Assembly: GCF_000381025.1 (NCBI RefSeq)
Contig: NZ_KB905813.1
Location: forward strand, 478,716 to 542,715
DNA length: 64,000 nucleotides
DNA from: Streptomyces sulphureus DSM 40104
Lineage (GTDB): Bacteria > Actinomycetota > Actinomycetes > Streptomycetales > Streptomycetaceae
Reading direction: 5' to 3'
Every line of letters starts with the position of its first letter. Position 1 is the first letter of the stretch. The translations under genes were made by a program, and so were the position numbers. Positions 1-8,569 of this stretch are shown here, one piece after another. The notes beneath the pieces were generated by a model that ran no database searches, was not told the origin of the DNA, and saw only the letters and a program-made list of their open reading frames with translations.

Positions 1-380
1 AGTTGGGCCGCGGCCTCCTTCGGCGGTTTCTGGTAGAGCACCTCGTCGACGACGCGCTGTTCGAGGCGCTGGCCGCCCTCGCCCACCTCCAGACTGCTCG
101 TGCCGTCGCGGAGGTCGATCACGCCGTGGCCGTCGACGTTCACCGTCTGCCCGCCCTGCGCGACCACGGTCTTGAGGGAGAGGTGCGCCGTCTTCTTCTG
201 CACGGTCTTCTGGTTCGCGGCCTCGACGACCTTCGCGGGCGGGGGCCCTGAACTCCGGCCCGACGCGCCGTCGTCCGAGGCGCTGTCGCCGTCGCTGCCG
301 CAACCGGCCACGAGCACGGCTGACAGCAGCCCCGCCGAGGTCGCAGTCGTCACTCGTGCCGCGGTCGAACGTATCCGCAT
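1..380 (-). CDS. Secreted lipoprotein, N-terminal part (cut by window edge)
   Basis: The gene reads leftwards and leaves the window, so only about 126 residues are visible. It starts with MRIRSTAARVTT, followed by a hydrophobic stretch and a clear lipobox (VLVAGC, Cys near residue 27), then a Ser/Gly/Asp-rich linker. This is the architecture of an actinobacterial lipoprotein that is lipidated and anchored outside the membrane. The mature part begins with a segment containing KVVEAANQKTVQ and a region with alternating polar and hydrophobic residues, resembling LppX/LprG-type or DUF1396-like Streptomyces lipoproteins. The family cannot be confirmed from this fragment. The downstream neighbour on the same strand, if any, is outside the window. 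Confidence 0.8.
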   Translation of the reverse strand, partial: MRIRSTAARVTTATSAGLLSAVLVAGCGSDGDSASDDGASGRSSGPPPAKVVEAANQKTVQKKTAHLSLKTVVAQGGQTVNVDGHGVIDLRDGTSSLEVGEGGQRLEQRVVDEVLYQKPPKEAAAQ

Positions 381-552
381 CTCCACACCCCATCCGATGT
401 CGGCCCCATGAGAGGGGATCTGCCTCGCATGCCCCGCATGCGTGGCGACATGCGCAGGTTATCGCCAACATCCGTCCAACACCGCCGACTTGGGAAGCGG
501 CAGCGGCTGTACGCGGGGGCCGAGCGCCGTGCCGAAGTGCACCGTCTCCCCA

Positions 553-2550
553 TCAGCCCGCACCCGGCGGCGCGTCCCAGCCGGGACCCTCCGGGCCCCG
601 CCCCGAGAGGACCTCGCCGTACGCCTGCATGAGGTCGGGCAGGCGCAGGGTGGCGAGCTCGTCGCGCGTGGGGACTTCCGGGTACCCCGTGAGGCGCAGG
701 TCGCGGTAGGCGCAGCTCTTCTCGTAGAGGGTGCGCAGGAAGCGGCCGTTGCCCAACTCGTCGATCCAGCCCTGCTCGACGACGTGCCCGCTGATGCTCC
801 GCAGCTCCTCCAGGGCCTCCTCGTCCCACACGTCGCCGTTGGCGGCGGCCAACACTTCGCCGATCGAGGTGAGTTCGGGTGGACGGTAGCTCGGGAAGTC
901 GACGCGGCTGGTGAAGCGCGAGGAGAGTCCCGGGTTGGCGCCCAGCAGACGGTCCATGCCCTCCGGGTAGCCGGCGAGGATGACCACGAGGCGGTCGCGG
1001 TTGTCCTCGGCCCGCTTGAGAAGCACTTGGAGCGCCTCGTCGCCGTAGGCGTCGCCCTTGCTGTAGCCGGAGTTGGAGAGGGCGTACGCCTCGTCGACGA
1101 AGAGGACGCCGCCGAGCGCCGAGTCGATCAACTCGTTCGCCTTCACCGCGGTCTGCCCGAGGAACTCCCCGACGAGGTCGGCACGTTGGGCCTCGACGAG
1201 GTGGTCACCGCCGAGCAGCCCGAGCGCGTAGAAGACGCGCCCGAGTATGCGTGCCACGGTCGTCTTCCCGGTGCCCGAGGGCCCCGAGAAGACGAAGTGC
1301 CGCTTCGGCGGCTGCACGGGGAGCCCCTGGCCCGTCCGGAGCCGCGCCATGTTCAACTGCGCGGAAAGTGCCCGTACTTGGCGCTTCACCGGCTCCAGGC
1401 CGACCATCCGTTCCAGCTCGTCGAGCGCCTGCTCCAGCATCACGGGGTCGGAGGGCCCCGCGGGCAGCCCGCCGCTGCTCGGGTCGGCCGGCGGGGTCCC
1501 GCGCAGCCTCGGCGGGCCGGCGTCGACACGGACCGGCTCCGCCGGATCGCCGGAGTCCTCCAAGCGGAGCGCCTCGGCGTCCGCGTCGAAGTCGGGGTCG
1601 ACGGGGGCCGAGGGGTCGGCCTCGGGCTGCTCGGCGGGGCGACCCTCGCCGGCGAGACCCTCGGCGGCCTCCGGCTGCTCGCCGCCCTCGCGGGCAGGGC
1701 CCTTCTCCTCGCCGCCCGCGGCGCCGGCGAGGACGGCCGCCGCCAACCCCGAGGCGCCGTCGAGGTCGTCGCTCTCGGCGATGGTGGTGAGCCGCGCCGC
1801 GGTGTCCATGAAGGCAGGGTCCACGCGGTGGACGGCGCGGTAGAGGGGGAGCGCCGCCGCGCTGCGCCCCGTCCCCTCGCGGGCCCGCGCGAGCCAGTAC
1901 CGCAGCTCCTTGCGCTGCGGCTGCTCGCTTCGGCAGCGCATCAGCGCCGTCTCCAGCAGCGGCTCGGCCTGTCCGTACATCTCCAGGCGCACACGCGCCA
2001 TGCCGGCGAAGAGGCCGGCTTCGATCCCCAACGAGGCGTCGTCGACGAGCGGTTCGGTGTGGCGGACGAGCCGCTCCCAGTCCTTGGCGAGGTAGGCGCG
2101 GCATGCGTGGAGGAAGCGCACCTGCCGGTCGGCCTCGACGGGCGGGCACTCGGCGAGCGCCAGGTCGAGCTCGGCGACGTGCCGTCCGTCGAGCCAGTGC
2201 GAGGCGTGCGCCAGCAGCAGGTCGCGTTCGGTCTCCAGCACCGGTTGGACCCACCAGCCCAGCCAGTACCAGGAGTTGAGGGTGCGCGTGTGGCGGGCGC
2301 GCTGCTCGCCGAAGCGGTCGCGGTGGTGGTACATCCGCAGCAGCGCCGTCGCGGTGTCGGCGCGCAGCGCGTGCAGGCCGAGCCACGCGTCCGCCATGCC
2401 GGAATCGAGGCGTACCGCGGTGCGGAACTCCTCCTCCGCCTGCGCGTACCCGCCGACGGTGTAGGCGTCGACGCCGCGCAGCCACGCGAGGTCGGCCGGA
2501 GCGTGCAGGCCCCTGGGGTCCTGCGTGCCGAAATCCATCACGTCCCCCAC
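553..2550 (-). CDS. EccA-like AAA+ ATPase (CbbX/CfxQ family) with TPR-like N-terminus
   Basis: 665 residues. Residues 1 to about 280 are Ala/Leu/Arg-rich helical repeats of TPR type, as in EccA proteins of type VII secretion. A low-complexity Glu/Pro/Ala linker (about 280-360) leads to a C-terminal AAA+ module. The Walker A motif GPSGTGKTT lies near residue 425 and Walker B (VLFVDEA) near 484, followed by a sensor segment (VVILAGYP) and an arginine-finger-type NPGLSSRF. EccA acts as a cytosolic hexameric chaperone or ATPase for ESX substrates. No EsxA/B, EccB-E or mycosin gene is nearby, so a link to secretion is only family inference. A start at 2538 (second Met, behind GGGGGAC) is as plausible as the GTG at 2550. 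Confidence 0.85.
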   Translation of the reverse strand: MGDVMDFGTQDPRGLHAPADLAWLRGVDAYTVGGYAQAEEEFRTAVRLDSGMADAWLGLHALRADTATALLRMYHHRDRFGEQRARHTRTLNSWYWLGWWVQPVLETERDLLLAHASHWLDGRHVAELDLALAECPPVEADRQVRFLHACRAYLAKDWERLVRHTEPLVDDASLGIEAGLFAGMARVRLEMYGQAEPLLETALMRCRSEQPQRKELRYWLARAREGTGRSAAALPLYRAVHRVDPAFMDTAARLTTIAESDDLDGASGLAAAVLAGAAGGEEKGPAREGGEQPEAAEGLAGEGRPAEQPEADPSAPVDPDFDADAEALRLEDSGDPAEPVRVDAGPPRLRGTPPADPSSGGLPAGPSDPVMLEQALDELERMVGLEPVKRQVRALSAQLNMARLRTGQGLPVQPPKRHFVFSGPSGTGKTTVARILGRVFYALGLLGGDHLVEAQRADLVGEFLGQTAVKANELIDSALGGVLFVDEAYALSNSGYSKGDAYGDEALQVLLKRAEDNRDRLVVILAGYPEGMDRLLGANPGLSSRFTSRVDFPSYRPPELTSIGEVLAAANGDVWDEEALEELRSISGHVVEQGWIDELGNGRFLRTLYEKSCAYRDLRLTGYPEVPTRDELATLRLPDLMQAYGEVLSGRGPEGPGWDAPPGAG

Positions 2551-2754
2551 GAAACGTCCCCCGTCCCAATCGACGGTCGCCCACCCGTCCTCGGCGGCGG
2601 GCCGGATGAACCTCCGGCCCCCCGGCGGGAGTTGCTGCCCGCGACCCGGGCGTCACCCGGGGTTTCCGCGCCACTGCGCATCGTACCCGCGCGGCGCTCA
2701 CCACCGAAGGGCGGCGCAGGCGCTGGTGCGGAGGTGGAGGGTGGGGTAAAGGAG

Positions 2755-2811
2755 GTGAATCGCGTACGTAGAGTGAGGGAAAGGAAGCATGGAGGTTCCG
2801 GTTGGAGCTGA
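2755..2811 (+). other. Possible 18-codon peptide ORF ending at a hairpin
   Basis: A short GTG-initiated frame directly on a strong ribosome-binding sequence (AAAGGAGG) encodes a basic peptide ending KHGGSGWS. Its stop codon lies two bases before the 13-bp-arm hairpin at 2813-2850. The RBS overlaps the start codon, so this start is poorly spaced. An alternative ATG at 2789, behind GGAAAGGAAGC, opens a different 22-codon frame that runs through the hairpin. Either could be chance in high-GC DNA. Recorded because a consensus ribosome site, a very short frame and a terminator-like hairpin are adjacent in an otherwise empty intergenic stretch. Confidence 0.25.
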
Positions 2812-2812
2812 A

Positions 2813-2850
2813 CGAAGCCCCCGGTCACGGGGGAACAACCGGGGGCTTCG
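2813..2850. terminator. Strong inverted repeat (13-bp arms), probable terminator
   Basis: The arms CGAAGCCCCCGGT (2813-2825) and ACCGGGGGCTTCG (2838-2850) are perfectly complementary with a 12-base loop. There is no U tract on either side, as is usual for Streptomyces terminators. It lies downstream of the uridine-kinase-like gene on the minus strand and could act in both directions. Confidence 0.6.
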
Positions 2851-2987
2851 TGTCTGAGGTGGCGTGAAAACCACCTGTAGAGAACGTAATTGCTCTTCGG
2901 CGCGAAGGTCAAGCCAGGCCCGAAGCCTTCCGCTGAGTGGCACGCACCGCCGCCAAATCCCTTACCTACGGTGACGATTGGTGAGGC

Positions 2988-3623
2988 TCAGGCCCCTCCC
3001 GCGGGCCCCGGCAGCAACCGGTGTCCGTACTGCCCCTGGAACACCAGGAGTTGCGCATGGGGGCGCGAAGGGTCGGCGGCGAAGTGCGCCCGCTCCGCCG
3101 TCTCCCACTCGTCCCAGAACCCCGCCAGCTCCTCCCCGTCGCGCTCCCGTCCCCGCCGCCACGACTCCTCCGCCGACAGCTCCAGCCACACCAGCGCCGC
3201 CAGCCACGGGCGCACCTCGTGCCTTCCGGCACCCACGCCTTCCAGCAACACCACGGGCGCCGGGGGGACTTCACCGCCCGGCACGAAATGCCGACCCACC
3301 CAGTCGTAGACGTCGTACCGGGCCGACTCGGCACGGGAGAGCGGCTCCAGGACGTGCTCGCGCAGCCGGTCCGTCCAGGCGAAGAGCGCGGCGTGCGAGG
3401 AGAGGTCGTCGAGGTGGACGACGGGCGCCCCGCCGAGCCGGTCGGCGAGGACGGCGGCGAAGGTGCTCTTCCCCGAGCCGGCGTGCCCGTCGACGCCGAC
3501 GAGGCGCACGGGCCCGCACGAGGGCGGCAGCCGCCGGAACCGCTCCGCGAGTCGGTCGGGGCTCAGCGGCCCGCCCGCCGCCGGCTGCTCCCACCGTCTC
3601 TCTCCGGACCCGTACTGCCGCAT
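2988..3623 (-). CDS. Uridine-kinase-like P-loop phosphotransferase
   Basis: 211 residues. A Walker A motif (GVDGHAGSGKST, about residues 44-55) follows a short N-terminal extension. A Walker B-like segment (VVLLEGVGAG, about 125-134) and an HLDDL motif near residue 72 match the uridine kinase/phosphoribulokinase superfamily. These cytosolic enzymes phosphorylate nucleosides or related small molecules. The length fits the short Streptomyces uridine-kinase-like proteins annotated as hypothetical ATP-binding proteins, and the true substrate is unknown. It is a stand-alone gene, separated from the downstream AAA+ gene by about 440 bp with a hairpin. A start at the ATG of MRQYGSGERR is the only good choice. 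Confidence 0.8.
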   Translation of the reverse strand: MRQYGSGERRWEQPAAGGPLSPDRLAERFRRLPPSCGPVRLVGVDGHAGSGKSTFAAVLADRLGGAPVVHLDDLSSHAALFAWTDRLREHVLEPLSRAESARYDVYDWVGRHFVPGGEVPPAPVVLLEGVGAGRHEVRPWLAALVWLELSAEESWRRGRERDGEELAGFWDEWETAERAHFAADPSRPHAQLLVFQGQYGHRLLPGPAGGA

Positions 3624-3804
3624 CCGCTCACCCTACCGAGGCACTCCGCACCGCCGACGGCCGACGAGCGCCCCACCGCGCGGACACGCCGCAAGCTCGA
3701 CCACTGGCCCACGCGCCACTACAGCGGCAATAGTTGGGTACCTGACGTGCACCTGCCGCGATGCAGGGGCCTATCGACCCGGACTCACGGAGTGGGGGAC
3801 ACCC

Positions 3805-5181
3805 ATGATCAGCAGACCGGCCAAGCGCCGCACCGTCCTGGCAGCCGCCGTGGCCGTCGCCGCAGCGGCGGCCACCGCCCCGAGCGCCGGCGCAGCCGGG
3901 AGCGGAGCCTCCCGCCGCCCGCGCCCGGGCCGCGCGGGAGACCACACCCACCTGCGGGCGTGGTCGACGAAGCCCGACTGGGCCTCGGGCACCGCCGAGG
4001 GCACGGCACCCGCGGACGGCAGCCGCCCCGGCGTCGTCCTCGCGGACCCGGCGGGCACCACCGACTACCGCGACCCCCACACCGGCACCACGGCCACCTG
4101 GGAGTACGCGACCTGGACGAGCACCGAGACCCGGCCCACCGTCCCCGCAACCGAGTTGATCGCCTCCTGGAACGCCGACACCCCCGAGGGCACCTGGGTC
4201 CGCGTCGAACTCGCGGCCTCCTACTCCGACGGCACCGAGTCGCCCTGGTACACGCTCGGCATCTGGACCTCGGGCGACGGCGACGACGTCCCCCGCCGCA
4301 CCTCCGTCGACGACCAGGAGGACGGCAAGTCCACCGTCTACACCGACACACTCGCCATCGCAGACGCCGCCTCGGGACTCCGCTTCACCGCCTACCGCCT
4401 GCGCGTCACCCTCTACCGGGCGGAGGGCGCCACCGGCACGCCGACGGTCTGGCGCACCGGCGTCCTCGCCTCCGACGTCCCCGACCGCTTCGAGGTCCCC
4501 GCCTCGTCCCCGGGACCTGCGGCCGGCGTCGAACTCGACGTCCCGCGCTACTCGCAGGAGATCCACAAGGGCCAGTACCCCGAGTACGACAACGGCGGCG
4601 AGGCATGGTGCAGCCCCACCTCCTCGCAGATGATCATCGAGTACTGGGGCCGCAAGCCCACCGAGGAGGACCTCGCCTGGGTCGACCCCGACTTCGCCGA
4701 CCCCCAGGTCTGCCACGCGGCCCGCCACACCTTCGACTACCAGTACGAGGGCTGCGGCAACTGGCCCTTCAACGGCGCCTACGCCGCCACCTACCCCGAC
4801 ATGCAGGCCGCCGTCACCCGCCTGGAGAGCCTCACCGACGCCGAACGCTTCATCGCCGCCGGCATCCCCCTCATCACCTCCCAGTCCTTCCTCGAATCGG
4901 AACTCGACGGCGCCGGCTACGGCACGGCAGGCCACCTCATGACCGTCATCGGCTTCACCGAGAACGGCGACGTCATCGCCAACGACCCCGCCTCCCCCGA
5001 CAACCCGTCCGTCCGCCACGTCTACAACCGCCGCCAGTGGGAGAACATCTGGCTCCGCACCAAGCGCCACGACGCGGACGGCGAGGAGGCGAGCGGTTCG
5101 GGCGGGGTGTGCTACGTGTACTTTCCCGTCAACCCAGCACCAAGTCAGCACGAGGTGCTGCGGCAGTACGGCCTGAGCTGA
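3805..5181 (+). CDS. Secreted C39-family cysteine peptidase
   Basis: 458 residues. The start ATG is preceded by GTGGGGG. An N-terminal signal peptide has a twin-arginine-like RRTVLAAA and a long Ala-rich hydrophobic core ending near GAAGSG, so it is exported by Tat or Sec. Residues about 50-230 form a beta-rich N-terminal domain with many Trp/Thr and no catalytic motif. Residues about 240-430 are a peptidase C39-like (C39_2) domain: the catalytic Cys lies in EAWCSPTSS, His in AGHLMTVIG and Asp in IANDPAS. Family members are papain-fold hydrolases cleaving peptides, or sometimes amide bonds. Many Streptomyces carry this protein near the envelope. Substrate unknown. No operon partner; the convergent integrase remnant overlaps its 3' end. 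Confidence 0.85.
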   Translation: MISRPAKRRTVLAAAVAVAAAAATAPSAGAAGSGASRRPRPGRAGDHTHLRAWSTKPDWASGTAEGTAPADGSRPGVVLADPAGTTDYRDPHTGTTATWEYATWTSTETRPTVPATELIASWNADTPEGTWVRVELAASYSDGTESPWYTLGIWTSGDGDDVPRRTSVDDQEDGKSTVYTDTLAIADAASGLRFTAYRLRVTLYRAEGATGTPTVWRTGVLASDVPDRFEVPASSPGPAAGVELDVPRYSQEIHKGQYPEYDNGGEAWCSPTSSQMIIEYWGRKPTEEDLAWVDPDFADPQVCHAARHTFDYQYEGCGNWPFNGAYAATYPDMQAAVTRLESLTDAERFIAAGIPLITSQSFLESELDGAGYGTAGHLMTVIGFTENGDVIANDPASPDNPSVRHVYNRRQWENIWLRTKRHDADGEEASGSGGVCYVYFPVNPAPSQHEVLRQYGLS

Positions 5182-5310
5182 CCCGTCCCTCCAGGATTCC
5201 CGCGTAGGTCTCGTCCACCACCCGCCGACAGCGCTCCCGACCGTCCTGGGCCAGGTGCCCGTAGCGATCGACGGTGACCTTGATGGAGGTATGTCCCAGC
5301 CACCGGAGGC
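5129..5310 (-). pseudogene. Tyrosine site-specific integrase, C-terminal remnant
   Basis: On the minus strand the frame reads WLGHTSIKVTVDRYGHLAQD. This is the last conserved block of tyrosine recombinases: LGH motif, then the catalytic tyrosine in DRYGHL. Everything upstream (Arg/Lys/His box I, core-binding domain) is missing, because the frame enters directly from the lanthipeptide dehydratase remnant at about 5305. The tail runs antisense into the end of the C39 peptidase gene. It marks a decayed integrative element or phage whose integrase was cut by a deletion. Confidence 0.75.
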
Positions 5311-5644
5311 GGAGTCGCCAGCAGGGTGTTTGCGGACGAACCACCAGCCAGTGAGTTCGCCGGTTTGCTGGGTGTGGTCGAGGAGTGAGGTCAGGTGGTC
5401 GCGGGCGGTGGTTTCGGCGCTGGGCCAGTGGGTGAACTGCAGGTTGAGTTGGTGCCATTCGGTGTGGAGTGTTTCCTGGGTGCGGGCTTCTCGTCCGGCT
5501 CGTCGGTAGGTGGCCGCGGCGTCGCGGAGTTCGGCCGTGGCGAGGTTGGTGCCGGACGTCGCGGCGTGTGCCGGTGAGGAGGGTGAGAATGGCGTCTTCG
5601 AGGGTGCCTGTCCGGTCGACGGGGGTCAGTTGGTCAGGAGGCAT
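5305..5644 (-). pseudogene. Lanthipeptide/thiopeptide dehydratase C-terminal (SpaB_C-type) remnant
   Basis: The minus strand opens with ATG at 5644, overlapping the end of the LanC remnant, and reads MPPDQLTPVDRTGTLEDAIL. After a frameshift near 5570 it continues as TAELRDAAATYRRAGREA, WHQLNLQFTHWPSAETTA and ELTGWWFVRKHP, then another shift to CWRLRLR. WHxLNLQF, GWWFVRK and CWRLR are hallmarks of the thiopeptide-type (SpaB_C/TIGR03891-like) domain, which eliminates glutamate from Ser/Thr in dehydroamino-acid formation. The frame is broken at least twice and the 3' end is replaced by the integrase tail, so it is non-functional. Co-location with LanC supports a former class I lanthipeptide locus. 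Confidence 0.7.
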
Positions 5645-6590
5645 GCGTCCCATCCGCAGGTCGGGGTCTCGGGGACAGCGGCGGTGGTGAGGGTGAGGGC
5701 GATTCCGGCGGCTCCGGCCAGGAGGCCGGGGCTGACAGGTACGTTGCGGGCTCGATGTGCGAAGGCGGTGGCCAAGTCGGGCAAGTGCTTTGCGAGTTCG
5801 GGGCTTCGTGCGTCGCGGGCGATATGTCGGATGGTCTGGTAGAGGCCGGCCCAGCCATGGCAGAGGCCGGGGTCGGTGAGGGGGCGAGTTGGTTGGGGTC
5901 GGTGAGGCAGGTGAGGGTGGCGTGTTCGAACTCGTCTTGAAGCGTGGTGTCGTGAAGGGCGAGGGCGGCGAGTTGGCCGGCGCGGGTGATGCCCGGGGTG
6001 CCGTAGCACCAGCTTGGTCGAGCTGGACCCGGCTGGTCGGGGGCGCCGGTGGCGAGCTCGGTGCAAGTGAGGGTCTCGGGCCATCAGGGGCCGCGGTCGC
6101 CGAGTTGTTTCCACTTGGCGAGCCATCCGCACGGATCGGCGAGAGCTTCGTGGTGTCCGTTGACGATGAGGCCGTGCAGGAGGGTTTTGCTGGGGAGGAG
6201 TAGGGGTCCGGTGAAGCCGTGGGCGAGGCCGAAGTTGGCGTGTCCGCCGTGTGGTCGGGGCGGTTCTGGGGGTCGTGTCCGACCCACCATCCGGGGAGGC
6301 CTTGGTTGTGGGGGAGGGGCGGGTCAGGGTGACGAGGTAGTGCAGGCGTTGCTCCATCGTTGAGCTGGTCGGTGCGGTGCGTACGAGATAGGTGCCGAGT
6401 CCGGTGAGGCCGTAGAGGAGGTCGTACTCGTGGAAGGTCGCCAGCTCGCCGGCGGCCAGGCGGGCTCGGGTGGTGCGGAGGCGTCGCCGGGCGAGGGCCG
6501 GTACGGACTCGTGGAGGCGGGCGTGGGCCTCGGTGTAGTGACTGGTGGTGTGGAGGACGAAGGCGAGGGCGGGGCGCCGAGGAAGAGGCC
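5626..6590 (-). pseudogene. LanC-like lanthionine cyclase, multiply frameshifted
   Basis: Reading the minus strand across frames reconstructs a LanC-type cyclase of about 320 residues. It has an N-terminal segment (DLLYGLTGLGTYLVRTAP), then a middle part (GHANFGLAHGFTGPLLLPS), then the zinc-ligand block SWCYGTPGITRAGQLA and the CHGWAG block (LTDPGLCHGWAGLYQTI). These carry the Cys, Cys and His zinc ligands of LanC. The pieces lie in different frames, with shifts near 6335, 6290 and 5885 and an in-frame TGA at about 6084. The N-terminus is fused to a helix-turn-helix stub at about 6590. Family role: forms (methyl)lanthionine rings by adding Cys thiols to dehydrated residues. Here it is a decayed remnant. 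No precursor peptide gene was seen. Confidence 0.75.
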
Positions 6591-6694
6591 TGCCCCACGG
6601 CGTCCGCCAGCTCCCGCATCGTCGGTGGATCACCATGCTCGATCATGAACTGGCGCGCCGCGCGGAGGATGCGCTCCTGCTGCTCGTACCTCAC
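6590..6694 (-). pseudogene. LexA-type winged-helix N-terminal stub
   Basis: GTG start behind GGAGGGGAGGAC. The first 33 or so residues (QQERILRAARQFMIEHG, PPTMRELADAVGQ) match the LexA-like N-terminal DNA-binding domain found in LexA and in small Streptomyces LexA_DNA_bind proteins. Similarity ends abruptly where the frame enters the LanC remnant. The good RBS suggests the 5' end of a once real regulator gene, truncated by the same deletion that removed the start of lanC. Confidence 0.6.
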
Positions 6695-6782
6695 GTCCTC
6701 CCCTCCTGGAGCTGATCAGCGGCCTTCCGTGCTTGCCTGCCCAGCTCTACTCGGGCGGCTGGAGATCCCCCCCGCTGCGGGG

Positions 6783-7190
6783 TCGAAGAGCGGGTGCCAG
6801 GACAACCGGGCCGACAGCCACAACGGCCAGTTGATCCACCACTCCGATGCCGGGATCGCAGTACACCAGCTTCCGCCTGGCAGAACACCTGCAGGAAGTA
6901 GGGATCGCCGCGTCCATCGGCTCCGTCGGCGACGCCTACGACAACTCCCTGACGGAATCCACGATCGGTCTGTACAGGACAGAACTGCTCAAGCCCCGGC
7001 GACCGTGGAGAACGCTCTCGTACGTCGAAATTGCCACCACCGAGTACATCGACTGGTACAACCATCGTCGACTCCACGGCGAAATAGGCCACATCCCGCC
7101 CGTCGAGCAGGAAGTCAACCACTACCTCACCACCGCAAAACCCCAGGTCACAACGAACAACGGAGATCTCTACGGAACCCGGAGCGGTTC
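6783..7190 (+). mobile_element. IS3-family transposase (OrfB) C-terminal remnant
   Basis: The plus strand reads GQLIHHSDAG, then, after a one-base insertion (extra A after GGG near 6856), continues as SQYTSFRLAEHLQEVGIAA. The rest includes GDAYDNSLTESTIGLYRTEL, IDWYNHRRLHGEIGHIPP and VEQEVNHY. HSDxGSQYTS carries the second Asp and LTESTIG the Glu of the DDE triad; WYNxxRxHG is the usual C-terminal motif. The first Asp, all of OrfA and the left IS end are missing. The right end is probably near the TCTCTACGGAACCCGG-like sequence at about 7170-7190. Non-functional relic. Confidence 0.8.
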
Positions 7191-7259
7191 AGTAGTTCAC
7201 CGCATGGTGACATCCGCTCCACAGCGACAGTTCCACGCCCAGCGAGCGGACCGGTCGGC

Positions 7260-8285
7260 TCACCGGGTCAGTTTCACCGCGACGTTGCCCATGTACGCCC
7301 CGCCCAGCAGGTCGACAAGGGCCTGCGGAGCCGCGGGGAGCCCGCCCTCCACCACCGTCTGCGGGACCGTGAACCGGCCCTCCGCCATCCACTGGGCGAA
7401 GTGCCTTTCCCACGCGTCGATCTGATCGGGCGTGTGGTATGTGGCAAAGGGCAGAATGACGATCTGCTTGCGGATCGCGGTCATCACGTCGAGTCGGGGG
7501 AACGCCCCGGCAGAGTCGCCCACTTGACCGGACAGAGCTCCGCACAGGGCGAACCGGGCGTGCGGCGCGGCCGCCTGCACTGCGGCTTCGAACTGGTCAC
7601 CTCCCACGTTGTCGAAGAAGACGTCGATGCCGTCCGGGGCCAGCTCGCGCAGCCGGTCCAGCACCGGCCCGTCGTGGTAGTCGAATGCCGCGTCGTAGCC
7701 CAGCTCGTGAACCAGGTAGTCGGCCTTCGGTTTGCTGCCCGCCGCGCCGATGACCCGTGCGGCGCCCAGACACCTGGCAATCTGCCCGGCCAGCGAGCCG
7801 ACTCCGCCCGCGGCGCCGGACACGAAGACGGTGTCGCCCGGCCCAGCCTCCGCCGTATCGGCCATTCCGTGGTATGCGGTCGGGCCCTGAGTGAGGTGGT
7901 GGACCGGGCTGGGAAGCGCCTTCTGGCTTAGCTTTACGTACTGCGGTGCCGGGCCCGCCGAGTACTCCCGAAAGCCGTCACTGCCCTGCACGAGGTCGCC
8001 GGGCGCCAGCCCCGGGCTGTTGGAGCGGACCACCACGCCTACGGCCGCGCCCCGCAGCCGCTCGCCCGGACGGAATCCGGGCATCGGCAGATTGGGCTCG
8101 GGGCGTGTCAGATCTCCTATCACCGCCGCCAGTTGAAGGTACTCGTTCCGTACCAGGACCTCCCCTTCGCCCGGCGTCGGCACCTCCGTGCCCGCGAGCG
8201 CGAAGCATGAAGAGGTGAGGGCGCCGTCGGGATGAGCGGCAAGCCGGACTTCCCGGCAGGTCGCAGGGATCTCTTCGATGGCCAT
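7260..8285 (-). CDS. Medium-chain NADPH-dependent oxidoreductase (YfmJ/enoyl-reductase type)
   Basis: 341 residues starting MAIEEIPATCREVRL behind AGGAGAACGGCC. A GroES-like N-terminal domain lacks zinc ligands. The Rossmann domain has SGAAGGVGSLAGQIA (about residues 148-162), the NADPH-binding motif of quinone reductase/leukotriene B4 dehydrogenase-type (MDR) proteins, and FFDNVGGDQFEAAV, also typical. Family members reduce alpha,beta-unsaturated ketones with NADPH in the cytosol. It looks intact although flanked on both sides by transposase relics (7190 and 8570), so it may be cargo of past insertions or simply a surviving gene. The C-terminus (YMGNVAVKLTR) is complete. Confidence 0.85.
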   Translation of the reverse strand: MAIEEIPATCREVRLAAHPDGALTSSCFALAGTEVPTPGEGEVLVRNEYLQLAAVIGDLTRPEPNLPMPGFRPGERLRGAAVGVVVRSNSPGLAPGDLVQGSDGFREYSAGPAPQYVKLSQKALPSPVHHLTQGPTAYHGMADTAEAGPGDTVFVSGAAGGVGSLAGQIARCLGAARVIGAAGSKPKADYLVHELGYDAAFDYHDGPVLDRLRELAPDGIDVFFDNVGGDQFEAAVQAAAPHARFALCGALSGQVGDSAGAFPRLDVMTAIRKQIVILPFATYHTPDQIDAWERHFAQWMAEGRFTVPQTVVEGGLPAAPQALVDLLGGAYMGNVAVKLTR

Positions 8286-8569
8286 GGCCGTTCTCCTGAT
8301 GCTGCTCGTCCGTGTCCGTTTCGCCTCGGCACCAGGCTGCCGCGCGCACCGCGGCAGCCTGGCGAAACCGGCATCCCCCATTTCACGGACATTACCCAGG
8401 GCGGGCCTGTGAAGCAGCAAGATCAGGCCAATTCCTAATTTGACCCACTGAGCCGCTTGCCTTGCGCGGCAATCGTCTCCACACGTCAGAGGTTTAAGCG
8501 TGCGCCACCTGGCTTGCCGAAGAAGAGACACTCGCGTCAGGAAAGTGAATGACAGGACAACTTAGAGCG
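8286..8569. other. Upstream region of the oxidoreductase; no gene seen
   Basis: 284 bp of leader between the oxidoreductase start and the IS5 relic. It is locally less GC-rich (around 8415-8560) than its surroundings and should hold the oxidoreductase promoter. No convincing coding frame was found. Confidence 0.5.

Noticed and set aside
442..2811. Plus-strand open frame of 789 codons opposite the AAA+ ATPase
   Set aside because: Mirror of the EccA-like gene; Val/Glu/Arg-rich without motifs.
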